Shown: positions 17,851 through 25,948 of the stretch, piece by piece | Layout: each line of letters starts with the position of its first letter | Numbering within the stretch: position 1 is the first letter of the stretch | DNA from: WQUF01 sp031549885 | Lineage (GTDB): Bacteria; Bacillota; Clostridia; Clostridiales; Clostridiaceae | Length of the DNA stretch: 39,517 bases | Direction of reading: 5' to 3' | Assembly: GCA_031549885.1 (NCBI GenBank) | Contig: JAVBPD010000141.1 | Location: 1 to 39,517 of the forward strand | Made by a program: the position numbers and the translations under genes | Notes under the pieces: model-generated | What the model was told of the DNA's origin: nothing | Seen by the model: the letters and a program-made list of their open reading frames with translations, nothing else | Database searches by the model: none

Positions 17851-17890
17851 AATAATCTTTAGGCTATAATAATCCTAAGATTATTTTTTT
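17851..17890 (+). terminator. Intrinsic terminator of the HtrA-type gene
   Basis: AATAATCTTTAGG / CCTAAGATTATT stem (one bulged T), followed by eight T residues. The ribosome site of the next gene begins at once after it, so that gene needs read-through or its own start within this short gap. Confidence 0.85.
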
Positions 17891-17903
17891 TTAGGTGATA
17901 TAT

Positions 17904-18461
17904 ATGTTAAATAATGACTCAATTACTTATATCTTATTTATAGTTTTAGTTATTGCAATAATAATTGCAATAATTTTAATGCTAGTAAAAAGAATATTCA
18001 AGTTTTTTCTATTCATATTAGTTTTATTTATAGCATATTTAGGTTATCAATACATTGTAAACTCAATATCCCCTATGGAGTTTATTAATAGCATTAAAAC
18101 AGACATTTCTTATTTAGCAAAATCAGCTCAAGACTATAGCAAAATTAAAAAATCATCAGACCGCATTAAAACTTTAATTGATGCTAAAGATACAAGCGAA
18201 GAAGCATTGCAAAAAATACAAGATGAAAGCGTTAATTTGCACCAGATTAAAGATGAAATGCAAAATATGCCGCATTCTAAAATCTTAGAAAAATATCATT
18301 CATTATACATGCTAAATTTGAATAGGATTACTGCAACTTCCGATTCCATGGTTTTTTTATTACAAGGTCAAAAAAGTTCTGAAAGTTTAATTAATAATCT
18401 AAAAGAAAAAGTAAATAATATATTTGACTATATAAAAAACAAAACATTTGACTTTAACTAA
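17904..18461 (+). CDS. Membrane protein of unknown function (185 aa)
   Basis: Two adjacent hydrophobic spans (about residues 8-27 and 32-52) separated by a short basic turn (VKRIFK) form a hairpin, followed by about 130 mostly helical, charged residues (SYLAKSAQDYSKIKKSSDRIKTL and similar), possibly coiled-coil. No enzyme motif is visible. ATG at 17904 is preferred, seven bases after AGGTGA; the GTG at 17895 lies inside that site. It sits between the HtrA gene's terminator and the MsrA-like gene (26 bases downstream), likely co-transcribed with the latter. Function not recognised. Confidence 0.75.
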   Translation: MLNNDSITYILFIVLVIAIIIAIILMLVKRIFKFFLFILVLFIAYLGYQYIVNSISPMEFINSIKTDISYLAKSAQDYSKIKKSSDRIKTLIDAKDTSEEALQKIQDESVNLHQIKDEMQNMPHSKILEKYHSLYMLNLNRITATSDSMVFLLQGQKSSESLINNLKEKVNNIFDYIKNKTFDFN

Positions 18462-18487
18462 AACAGAATGGAAGTGACTTTATAATA

Positions 18488-19066
18488 ATGAATAGAAACT
18501 TAATCGATTCTAATACTCCTAAGGACTTAAAATTTATTACACTAGCTATGGAGGATTTTCACATTTCTGAATCTCAATTTGGGCTTGTACCTGGAATATA
18601 CAAAAGTCATGTAGGTTATACAGAGGGATCACAAAGTGTACAATTCTATTACTCTCCACTTGAAATTAGTTATAAAGAGATTTTAGACATGTTTATAGAA
18701 TCATCCAATCAAATGGATAAAAATCAAGAAGAAAAAAATAAAATTATATTTTACAATAACGATGATGAAAAACAAATTGCAGAGTCTGAAGTTAGTTCTA
18801 GAAACACTGAAAATATAACAGCTAAAGCTTTTCAAAGCTTTAAAATTGCCGAAGAATCTCACCAAAAATATTATCTTCAAAAAGATTCTAAGCTATATAC
18901 TTACTTTTTAGAGCTTTACAGTGTAAATTTTTGGGATTTTGTAAATTCTACTTCTGCATTAAGATTTAATTCTTACATAGCTGGATATGGCTCAAAGGAT
19001 ATGATATTAGAAGATTGTAACAAATTAAATTTACCAGATAACCTTAAATCGTATTTAATTAAATAA
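18488..19066 (+). CDS. MsrA-fold protein lacking the catalytic cysteine
   Basis: Homologous along its length to peptide-methionine (S)-sulfoxide reductase: GIYKSHVGYTEGS (family GYTGG region), YYSPLEISYKEILDMFIES, KIIFYNNDDEKQIAE and EESHQKYYLQ. The active-site motif GCFWC...E is replaced by EDFHISE (22-28): Asp23 stands where the nucleophilic Cys should be, His25 where Trp should be, and Glu28 is kept. The only cysteine left is near residue 177. It therefore cannot act as a normal reductase. It may bind methionine-containing peptides, regulate, or be drifting. 192 residues is full MsrA length. Weak spacing to the upstream membrane-protein gene (26 bases) suggests one transcript. Confidence 0.8.
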   Translation: MNRNLIDSNTPKDLKFITLAMEDFHISESQFGLVPGIYKSHVGYTEGSQSVQFYYSPLEISYKEILDMFIESSNQMDKNQEEKNKIIFYNNDDEKQIAESEVSSRNTENITAKAFQSFKIAEESHQKYYLQKDSKLYTYFLELYSVNFWDFVNSTSALRFNSYIAGYGSKDMILEDCNKLNLPDNLKSYLIK

Positions 19067-19070
19067 AACT

Positions 19071-19110
19071 AAAAAAGAAGCAAAATAATTTTTATATTTG
19101 CTTCTTTTTT
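19071..19110. terminator. Bidirectional intrinsic terminator
   Basis: AAAAAAGAAGCAAA / TTTGCTTCTTTTTT stem with an A/T loop, giving a T run in both directions. It serves the MsrA-like gene (+) and the HTH/TPR regulator pair (-). Confidence 0.9.
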
Positions 19111-19129
19111 ATATGAAAATAAATATCCA

Positions 19130-20398
19130 TCAATTAAAAAATATCTCGTCAGATTGGAGAGCAAGATTAAAATATTTTAAAGATTCTTGCATATTGTTCA
19201 TTTTATTATATAACTCACCAATTTTAATATATCTTTCAACTAATTGTCTTTCAGTTCCAAACTTTTGAAGTGCATCTAAGGATAAGTTTAAATACATCTC
19301 TGCTAAAAATATATTGCCTTCTTGTTCTAATATTAAGGATTTATAAAAATATGCTTTTTCAATATATTCTATGTTATTAATTTCAATAGCAATATTCAAA
19401 ATTTCATCACAAAACGCAGATAAATTTTCATTACAGTTATACTTTAATTTTAAATATATGTACTTTAATACGTGATTAACGTAATTTTCTCTCTCGTCTT
19501 TATTTAAACTCACAATAAGAGAATTTAATATTTCATTTGCCACACTAATTTTGCCATGTTTAAATAAAATCTCAGCAAAATTTTCTTTTGTTATTCTTGC
19601 AAATTCCGAATCAGATTTATAATAATCTTCAAGGCATTCCTTTCTATTGTTATCGATATCTTTATATTCTATTAAGTCTATAATGCTAAGAAAATAATTT
19701 ACATCTCTTAACCACTTATTATTTTTTATATTTGAAATATCTAGCAATTCATCTTTAAATTGCAATATAGCTTCTTCATTTTCATTCTTTATGTAATTAT
19801 TAATTTGTTTTATAAGTATCTTTAAATATTTCTCGTAATAAACTTTCTTTAAATTGTCATTTTTAAAAAGTTCTTTACAATTAAACAATCTTTTATTAGC
19901 TTCATCGTATTCATGTATTTCAGTATAATAAGATGCAAAATCCAACGAAAAAATCAAATCATTTTCAGAATTATTATTCTCTAAACAATTTTTAAAATAA
20001 CTAAATAATATATTTTCTATAGAATCATAATCTTTATTTTCCATATAATGTTCAAACATAAGGTGATATATTTTAAAGCTATTGTCATAACTCTTATGTT
20101 CTTCAGCATATTGAAGAAGATACTTTAATTGAGATTCATAATTATTTTTATCAAAATACTTATTAATGTTATTTATGTAATATCTTATTTGATCAGGTAT
20201 ATCCTGCTTTAAATAATCATAATTAATATCTAGCTTTTCTGATATGTATTGAAGTAAGTCAGGTTCAACTTTAATCTTTCCATTTTCAATGCAACTCATT
20301 TTTGAAACAGAAACTTTATTGCTGCACAAATCTTTAAGCGTTAAACTTTTATAGATTCTTTCTCTTTTGATCTTTTCACCAGTAGATAATATTTCCAT
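19130..20398 (-). CDS. HTH-XRE regulator with TPR repeats (second of a tandem pair)
   Basis: N-terminal helix-turn-helix of about 65 residues (GEKIKRERIYKSLTLKDLC, SVSKMSCIENGKIK), then about 350 helical residues with TPR-like spacing (for example EANKRLFNCKELF, FLAEMYLNLSLDALQKFG, ESLKYFNLALQ). The architecture recalls RRNPP-type peptide-binding regulators (PlcR, Rgg, NprR), but a small-molecule or peptide ligand is not evident. It starts with ATG after GGAGGAGAAACA, 16 bases after its paralogue, so both are translated from one message. The HTH is less canonical than in the paralogue and may bind DNA poorly. Ends at a bidirectional terminator. Confidence 0.85.
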   Translation of the reverse strand: MEILSTGEKIKRERIYKSLTLKDLCSNKVSVSKMSCIENGKIKVEPDLLQYISEKLDINYDYLKQDIPDQIRYYINNINKYFDKNNYESQLKYLLQYAEEHKSYDNSFKIYHLMFEHYMENKDYDSIENILFSYFKNCLENNNSENDLIFSLDFASYYTEIHEYDEANKRLFNCKELFKNDNLKKVYYEKYLKILIKQINNYIKNENEEAILQFKDELLDISNIKNNKWLRDVNYFLSIIDLIEYKDIDNNRKECLEDYYKSDSEFARITKENFAEILFKHGKISVANEILNSLIVSLNKDERENYVNHVLKYIYLKLKYNCNENLSAFCDEILNIAIEINNIEYIEKAYFYKSLILEQEGNIFLAEMYLNLSLDALQKFGTERQLVERYIKIGELYNKMNNMQESLKYFNLALQSDEIFFN

Positions 20399-20414
20399 TG
20401 TTTCTCCTCCAATT

Positions 20415-21710
20415 CTAAACTATACTTTTCGCATTGTTTAAAGAATCAATACCACTATTTAAAAATGCTCTTGCCTTTTCAGCTTCATTATTATCTATAT
20501 AAAATTTTCCTAATAGGAAGGATATATAAATAATCTCTTTAGTTAAAGAATTCTGTTTAGCACAATCAAGAGCTCTTATTAAGCTTTCTTCAGCTATTTG
20601 CATATTTTCCTCAAGCAGGTTTTTCTTATAGCTTAATATAAAGTATTTTATCTTATTTTTCATATTATTATTTATATATAACTTAGCTTTATTAAAGTAT
20701 TCTTCAAATTCCTTAATATCTCGTTTGTATAAATAATATTCACACAAATCTAAATAAATATCAGCCATGTTAGAGTCCTTATTATTTAGTTTTAGATCTT
20801 TAACAATTTGAAAATGTTCAATGGAGTCTTCAAAATTTCTATGTTTAAAATAAATTTTCCCTAAGCTATTCTCTGTTTCGCAATTAATATCATAATTATA
20901 TAAATCATTATAAATCTTCTTAAATTTATCTGACAACTTAAGCGCTTTTTCAAATTCACCTTTTTCTTCAAGCTCTTTCGCAAGTTGAAGTAGTGTATTT
21001 GCATAAGATTTTTTATCATTTATATCCTTTTGTTTATTTTTCAATTCATCTAGGTAAAAAATAGCTTTTTCCTTTTTACCTAAACAATCAAAGCATTTTG
21101 CTATATAATAATATATCCTTTTAATATAAGTTTCATCATTTATATCATTATTGTTATATATAAACTCAGCTTGATGAAAATATGATAAAGCAACATGATA
21201 ATACTTTAAATTTAATTTAATAATTCCTAAATATATAAATGTATTTATAAGATCCTCATATTTATTGTTAGTTAAAAATACACTAACGCATTCTACAAAC
21301 ATATTTGTTGCTTCTTCATAATTATTTTTCAAATAATTAATCTTGCCAAATAAAAAATTTATATAAGCTGTCTCAAGAGTTATATTATATTTCTTCACAA
21401 TATCAGATGCTTTTTCAAGATATTCAAACACTTCATCATATTTTTGATTATAAATCAGAGCCTCAGCTATATTTCTATAATATTTTGATATCTTCTCTGC
21501 CTGAGTTTCTTCTGATTCCATCAAATATTCTACAGTAGTATTTAAATTTGAAGCCAGATAATGTAATAAATCCATACTTGGCTTTGATTTACCAGATTCA
21601 ATAAGACTAATTTGCCCTGGAGTTATCCTCTCCCCAGCTAAGTCTTTTAATATCATGTTCATTTCTTTTCTGCATTTTTTAATCTTTTCCCCTAAAGATA
21701 AAATTTCCAT
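20415..21710 (-). CDS. HTH-XRE regulator with TPR repeats (first of a tandem pair)
   Basis: 431 residues, same layout as the gene that follows it: HTH (GEKIKKCRKEMNMILKDLAGERITPGQISLIESGKSKPS, about 6-45), then TPR-like helices (YRNIAEALIYNQKYDEVFEYLEKA, EKAIFYLDELKN, EFEKALKLSDKF, FEDSIEHFQIV). Both begin MEILS-GEKIK, pointing to an old tandem duplication. Such proteins often sense secreted peptides; no propeptide gene of phr type is visible right next to it. A candidate promoter (TTGTAT, 17 bases, TATTAT at 21765-21793) lies upstream. Target unknown. Confidence 0.87.
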   Translation of the reverse strand: MEILSLGEKIKKCRKEMNMILKDLAGERITPGQISLIESGKSKPSMDLLHYLASNLNTTVEYLMESEETQAEKISKYYRNIAEALIYNQKYDEVFEYLEKASDIVKKYNITLETAYINFLFGKINYLKNNYEEATNMFVECVSVFLTNNKYEDLINTFIYLGIIKLNLKYYHVALSYFHQAEFIYNNNDINDETYIKRIYYYIAKCFDCLGKKEKAIFYLDELKNKQKDINDKKSYANTLLQLAKELEEKGEFEKALKLSDKFKKIYNDLYNYDINCETENSLGKIYFKHRNFEDSIEHFQIVKDLKLNNKDSNMADIYLDLCEYYLYKRDIKEFEEYFNKAKLYINNNMKNKIKYFILSYKKNLLEENMQIAEESLIRALDCAKQNSLTKEIIYISFLLGKFYIDNNEAEKARAFLNSGIDSLNNAKSIV

Positions 21711-21764
21711 TTAAACATCTTCCTTTACTTAATATAGGTTAAATAAAAGCATAAATATACATTA

Positions 21765-21793
21765 ATAATATTATTATTTATTGCATAATACAA
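21765..21793 (-). promoter_or_regulatory. Candidate promoter of the HTH/TPR pair
   Basis: Minus strand: TTGTAT (21788-21793), 17-base spacer, TATTAT (21765-21770), starting just past the preceding gene's terminator. Confidence 0.45.
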
Positions 21794-21795
21794 GT

Positions 21796-21833
21796 AAAAA
21801 TGCGCAATCACTACATTAAGTAGTAACTACGCA
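21796..21833 (-). terminator. Intrinsic terminator of the tiny membrane-protein gene
   Basis: 14-pair stem counting three G-U pairs (TGCGTAGTTACTAC / GTAGTGATTGCGCA), TTAAT loop, then TTTTT on the minus strand. Confidence 0.75.
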
Positions 21834-21843
21834 CCAAATAATA

Positions 21844-22017
21844 TTACTTAATCATATACATCATATTATTGTAACAGTCTCCAGCAAAACATTTCACAGC
21901 TTTTATACCATGCTTTAGTTTTCTTTTAGTTCTTTTATCTAATTCAGGCATAACTAACATACTAGCTGCTGCACCTAAAACTAATCCAGTTGCCATACCT
22001 GTGATCATCTTTGCCAT
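21844..22017 (-). CDS. Small YtxH-like membrane protein (57 aa)
   Basis: One glycine/alanine-rich hydrophobic span (MITGMATGLVLGAAASMLVMPELD, residues about 4-24), then a very basic stretch (KRTKRKLKHGIKAVK) and a cysteine-containing tail. The layout resembles the short YtxH/gas-vesicle-like stress proteins of Firmicutes, but the match is by shape only. ATG at 22015-22017 lies ten bases after AAGGAG; the in-frame GTG at 22024-22026 is too close to that site. Single-gene unit closed by its own terminator. Confidence 0.7.
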   Translation of the reverse strand: MAKMITGMATGLVLGAAASMLVMPELDKRTKRKLKHGIKAVKCFAGDCYNNMMYMIK

Positions 22018-22434
22018 TAATTTCACACTCCTTTAATTTTATCAATTATAGGATGTGTAGTAAATTTTTTTTTAAACATTTATTTACAGCTTCATTTACT
22101 AAATAACCACCAATACTTTGTTTATATAAAACATAAACAAAGGTTTTCAATGGTTCTATATGTGTAATTTATATTTTGCCATAAATTCATATTTTTAACA
22201 GGTTTTTTATGTAAATTTTTTCAGCTATCTTTTGTCGTATAATGTTAATTTAATAAACTTAATTTCTTATAAGTCATATCTGAAAATAAATCTACATCAC
22301 CATACATAAGTTTAAAGTGCTGCTATTGAACTATTCAAATAAATAATATTACTTGTGGTAATTATAAGATTTTATTAAATTTTTTTAATTGTATATCATG
22401 TAACTTAATTTACATCATATGTGCTAATAGTTTC
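22018..22434. other. 417-base gene-free stretch with an inverted repeat
   Basis: No plausible gene seen. It carries the inverted repeat at 22116-22142 (own entry) and a lone TATAAT at 22239-22246 with no -35 partner. The 3' side (22425-22450) forms AATAGTTTC / GAAACTATT over the stop of the YkvA-domain gene, a possible weak terminator without a T run. Confidence 0.4.
22116..22142. repeat. Perfect 10-bp inverted repeat
   Basis: CTTTGTTTAT, seven-base spacer, ATAAACAAAG, in the intergenic space about 100 bases upstream of the tiny membrane-protein gene. It fits an operator or an RNA hairpin; no T run follows. Confidence 0.55.
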
Positions 22435-23430
22435 TTATTTTGATGAAACTATTTTATTATCAACTAATTTTTTTGAATCAATTGTATTTTTTCTATTTTT
22501 ATCATAAAGTGATTCTAAATTTCTAACAATGATCTTAATATTGTCTACTCCCAAAAAACCATAAAAGAAATTTGCACCTTCACGGATTGAATTAATTATA
22601 TCATCTTCTCCAGACCAGTTATCAATAATTATTTCTATGGGCAAATCATTAATTAACATGTTTAAAGCAAAAAGAGCAATTGCAACATCATCTATCTTAC
22701 CAGCAAATGGTACAAAAGGTATGAGGTCAACAGGAGATACCATATAGACTATAACTGCACCAACAACAACTTTAGTTTTAACTGGTACTCTCTTATCTTT
22801 AAATAATCTAAACATAAGAGCCAATAAATCCGGAAAAAATAAAATATATTTTGATAGCTTTTCATATTTATTTGGTATTTTTTCTTCTATTGTTTCTCTT
22901 AAAACTGAATAATTATCAGAAATTTTTTTAGTTAAGTTTATATTTTCTTTTATCACTAAACTTTTTTCTTCTGTTATTACTTTATCTGCTGTGTAACTAA
23001 TATTCTTAATCTTTATTTCAATTAAATTATTGCCATATTCTATAGATTCTATTTCTAAATCTACCATTGGAACTTTTTCTAATATTTTGGAAATTTCAAT
23101 ACTTATTTGTTCTTTTTCTATTTTTATTCCAAGATCCTTTACTGAATCTCTTGCCTGGTTTAATGCCAAGTTTTTTACAAAATTTGGTATGCCAATTTTT
23201 GCAATTTTTACTTTTAGTATTCTTAAAATGACAATTCCCTCATGGGTACTTCCAATGGCAAGGGATGCATAAAATGGTATTTTAGGTCCTGCTTTATAAG
23301 ACCCTGATACTTCTATTGTGTCCTCTAATTTTAATTCATCGATTATTAATCCTTTAACATTAACAAATTCTTTAATAGCTGACATTATATCTTGTGAACT
23401 TAGTTTAATTGAAATTCCAGATACATTCAT
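22435..23430 (-). CDS. YkvA-type (DUF1232) domain protein
   Basis: 331 residues. The N-terminal ~190 residues look like a beta-rich lipid- or ligand-binding fold (ISIKLSSQDIMSAIKEFV, LEIESIEYGNNLIEIKIKN) that I cannot name. Around 215-262 lies the DUF1232 signature: VPVKTKVVVGAVIVYMVSPVDLIP followed by IDDVAIALFALN, a membrane-hairpin motif whose function is not established. ATG follows AGAGGGGAATCAAA. It has its own promoter candidate (23472-23500) and appears monocistronic. A role at the membrane is inferred only. Confidence 0.8.
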   Translation of the reverse strand: MNVSGISIKLSSQDIMSAIKEFVNVKGLIIDELKLEDTIEVSGSYKAGPKIPFYASLAIGSTHEGIVILRILKVKIAKIGIPNFVKNLALNQARDSVKDLGIKIEKEQISIEISKILEKVPMVDLEIESIEYGNNLIEIKIKNISYTADKVITEEKSLVIKENINLTKKISDNYSVLRETIEEKIPNKYEKLSKYILFFPDLLALMFRLFKDKRVPVKTKVVVGAVIVYMVSPVDLIPFVPFAGKIDDVAIALFALNMLINDLPIEIIIDNWSGEDDIINSIREGANFFYGFLGVDNIKIIVRNLESLYDKNRKNTIDSKKLVDNKIVSSK

Positions 23431-23471
23431 TTTGATTCCCCTCTAAATAAACATTGCACTCGGTTTATTTT

Positions 23472-23500
23472 AGTATACAAATAATTAGTATTTAATTCAA
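23472..23500 (-). promoter_or_regulatory. Promoter of the YkvA-domain gene
   Basis: Minus strand: -35 TTGAAT (23495-23500), 17-base spacer, -10 TATACT (23472-23477), about 40 bases ahead of the start codon. Confidence 0.55.
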
Positions 23501-23906
23501 TAGTTTTTGAGCCCAAATTAAATATTTATTTAAAAAATTTATTAATTTCTTTAAAATCTTTTGTAAAATTAACATTTTTATATTTTTATGTTATACAATT
23601 TTAAATTATCTAAAATCTAATTTATAAAAAAACTTATAAATAAAAATTTATGTATTTATAAAAAAATATTTTATATACTACATTTTTCAATTTTATATAT
23701 AAAAGTATTTTCAGCATATTAATTAATTATAGTCTCTTAATTCATAAATAATATTTAAAATAATTATATAGAAAAATAGACATTATTGTAAAATCAAAAA
23801 ATATAATTATACTTTTTTTATCATATTTAGTATAATTTACATTTAACAAATTATCAACAAATTTTTAATTAAAATTAATTTATTTTAAAAGAAATAAATT
23901 AAAAAT

Positions 23907-23944
23907 AAAAAGCTTATTTATAAACAACTTACAAATAAGCTTTT
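23907..23944 (-). terminator. Intrinsic terminator of the PLP-enzyme gene
   Basis: AAAAGCTTATTT / AAATAAGCTTTT stem with a 14-base loop and TTTTTATTTTT on the minus strand, four bases after the stop codon. Confidence 0.85.
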
Positions 23945-23948
23945 ACAA

Positions 23949-25421
23949 TTACAACGTTAGTAATTTATTATGAAAATCTGTCATATCTTTATCATTAACA
24001 TTTATAAATTCATTTGTTGAACTTATATAAGTATAATCATCTTTCCAACTAGAATAATTTTTCACCAATTGTTTTATTGAATCACAAATATAATAAACCT
24101 CTTCATTTGTCATAGTTGGGTGGAATGAATATCTAGTCCAACCTGGTTTTATGGAATAATCTCCGCCTGCTGCATAACTTGTAATTTTTTCTGAAAGTTC
24201 TCTTCTTAATTTAAATATAAAGTGAGCATAGGTGTGAGCACACATGCAGCCTCCTCTTACTTGTATACCAAATCTATCATTCATCATTTTAGTTTGCAAG
24301 CTGTTATGAATACCATCTAAACAAATTGATACAATAGCTTGTCTATCTTTTTTATCTTTTTCGATGATAAATATTTTCTCTTTTCCTTCTAATTCTGAGA
24401 AAACAATTTTTAGTATTTCTTCTTCTCTTTTTAATATCTTTTCAGTTGACATCATATCTTTTAATTCAATAGCAAGATAAGCCTTTACTGACTGCAAAAA
24501 ACCTGGAGTTCCTCCATCTTCTCTTATTTCTATATCATTAATATATACTCTATCACCCCAAGGATTAACCCAAGTTACAGTTCCACCTCCTGGCCTATCA
24601 GGAACAGAATTTGCATACAAATTATAATTAAAAACTAATACTCCTGAAGCTCCTGGCCCACCTAAAAATTTATGAGGTGAGAAAAATATAGCATCAAGCC
24701 TTTCTTCATTGTCCTTAGGGTGCATATTTATGTCAATATATGGTGCAGATGCTGCAAAGTCAACAAAACAAAGCCCTCCATATTTGTGCATAAGTTTAGC
24801 CATCTTATGATATGGTGTCCTAACTCCTGACACATTTGAACAAGCAGTAAATGAACCTATTTTTAACTTTCTTGATTTATATCTATTTAACAAATCCTCT
24901 AAATGGTTTAAATTTACAACATCAGAAACAGAAGGCTTAATGATTACAAGCTCACAATCAAGCTCAAGCCAAGAAAGATAATTTGAACTATGTTCCATAT
25001 GAGTTAAAAAAACAACAGGCCTATCATCCTCGCTAATATATTTTTTTTCAATTATCTGTTTTTTTCTATCTGTATCTTTTAATCCTAATATGCCTTGAAG
25101 TTTATCTATAGCGGAGGTCATCCCTGTTCCAACAGTAATTATTGCATCTTCTTTACCTGCATTAACATGCTCTTTAAGTCTCTTATGAGAAATGCTATAA
25201 AGAGCTGTCATAGTCTTACCAACGCAAGATGCCTCTGAGTGTGTATTTCCTACAAAAGGACCAATAATATCTGTAATTTTTTTCTCTATCGGATAATATA
25301 ATCTACCAGATGCAGTCCAATCAGCATAAACCATCTTTTTTTGACCATAACACGTATCAAAACTGAAATTATAACCTATAGTGTTTTCTCGATAACTTTT
25401 AAAATACTCCTCAAGATTCAT
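23949..25421 (-). CDS. Class V aminotransferase-fold PLP enzyme (cysteine desulfurase-like)
   Basis: 490 residues of the class V PLP fold. VYADWTASGRLYYPIE opens the fold; the cofactor aspartate is D221 (FVDFAASAP), and the Schiff-base lysine is K251 in SPHKFLGGPG. Near the C-terminus RGGCMCAHTYAH puts Cys392 and Cys394 where cysteine desulfurases and selenocysteine lyases carry the catalytic loop cysteine. It is about 90 residues longer than IscS/SufS and lacks an IscU or SufU neighbour, so the substrate is unsure. ATG at 25419-25421 is chosen (AGGAG seven bases before); an upstream ATG at 25466 would add a hydrophobic stretch with no ribosome site. Divergent from the tRNA genes. Confidence 0.85.
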   Translation of the reverse strand: MNLEEYFKSYRENTIGYNFSFDTCYGQKKMVYADWTASGRLYYPIEKKITDIIGPFVGNTHSEASCVGKTMTALYSISHKRLKEHVNAGKEDAIITVGTGMTSAIDKLQGILGLKDTDRKKQIIEKKYISEDDRPVVFLTHMEHSSNYLSWLELDCELVIIKPSVSDVVNLNHLEDLLNRYKSRKLKIGSFTACSNVSGVRTPYHKMAKLMHKYGGLCFVDFAASAPYIDINMHPKDNEERLDAIFFSPHKFLGGPGASGVLVFNYNLYANSVPDRPGGGTVTWVNPWGDRVYINDIEIREDGGTPGFLQSVKAYLAIELKDMMSTEKILKREEEILKIVFSELEGKEKIFIIEKDKKDRQAIVSICLDGIHNSLQTKMMNDRFGIQVRGGCMCAHTYAHFIFKLRRELSEKITSYAAGGDYSIKPGWTRYSFHPTMTNEEVYYICDSIKQLVKNYSSWKDDYTYISSTNEFINVNDKDMTDFHNKLLTL

Positions 25422-25658
25422 ATCATCACTCCTAAAAATTACATAAAAATATATATATAAACTCATAATCTTTGAAATAAAACATCTAATAAATTTTAAT
25501 TAATATCAAATATATCTAATATGTCCAAATTAAATAGCATTATTTAAAACCACTTTATAATTATAATATAAAATTCATTATAATTAAATGAAATATCATA
25601 AAAATTCATTATTAAAACGTTACTTATTAAAAAAAACAATAAATTTACTTTAAAACTA

Positions 25659-25687
25659 TTGACTTAAATAAATTAAACTGTTATAAT
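25659..25687 (+). promoter_or_regulatory. Promoter of the tRNA-Ser genes
   Basis: -35 TTGACT (25659-25664), 17-base spacer, -10 TATAAT (25682-25687), ending 16 bases before the first tRNA. Confidence 0.8.
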
Positions 25688-25703
25688 TTTTAATGTTTCA
25701 ACT

Positions 25704-25794
25704 GGAAAGATGGTCGAGTTGGTTTAAGGCACCGGTCTTGAAAACCGGCGTGCGGGTGACCGTACCGTGGGTTCGAATCCCACTCTTTCCGCCA
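25704..25794 (+). tRNA. tRNA-Ser (anticodon UGA), CCA encoded
   Basis: Acceptor GGAAAGA / TCTTTCC, discriminator G, long variable arm as in serine tRNAs, T-loop GGTTCGAATCC, anticodon loop CTTGAAA giving UGA. The final CCA (25792-25794) is encoded. First gene of a two-tRNA transcript. Confidence 0.97.
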
Positions 25795-25818
25795 TCAAAA
25801 TTTAATAAAAATTTATTT

Positions 25819-25906
25819 GGAGCAGTACTCAAGTGGCTGAAGAGGCGCCCCTGCTAAGGGCGTAGACCGTGAAAGCGGTGCGAGGGTTCAAATCCCTCCT
25901 GCTCCG
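25819..25906 (+). tRNA. tRNA-Ser (anticodon GCU), CCA not encoded
   Basis: Acceptor GGAGCAG / CTGCTCC, discriminator G, long variable arm, T-loop GGTTCAAATCC, anticodon loop CTGCTAA giving GCU. The bases after the discriminator are TCA, so CCA must be added by the nucleotidyltransferase, unlike in the neighbouring tRNA. Confidence 0.97.
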
Positions 25907-25908
25907 TC

Positions 25909-25944
25909 AAAAAAAGAATTAGAAAAATTTCTAATTCTTTTTTT
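25909..25944. terminator. Bidirectional terminator after the tRNA-Ser pair
   Basis: AAAAAAAGAATTAGAAA / TTTCTAATTCTTTTTTT, near-perfect hairpin with T runs both ways. Also ends the converging aminopeptidase transcript. Confidence 0.9.
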
Positions 25945-25948
25945 ATGT

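Larger units (their letters stand above)
23431..23948. other. 518-base gene-free, extremely AT-rich stretch
   Basis: Apart from the promoter at its left end and the terminator at its right end I see only A/T tracts and short chance palindromes, no reading frame with a ribosome site, and no RNA gene. Confidence 0.5.
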
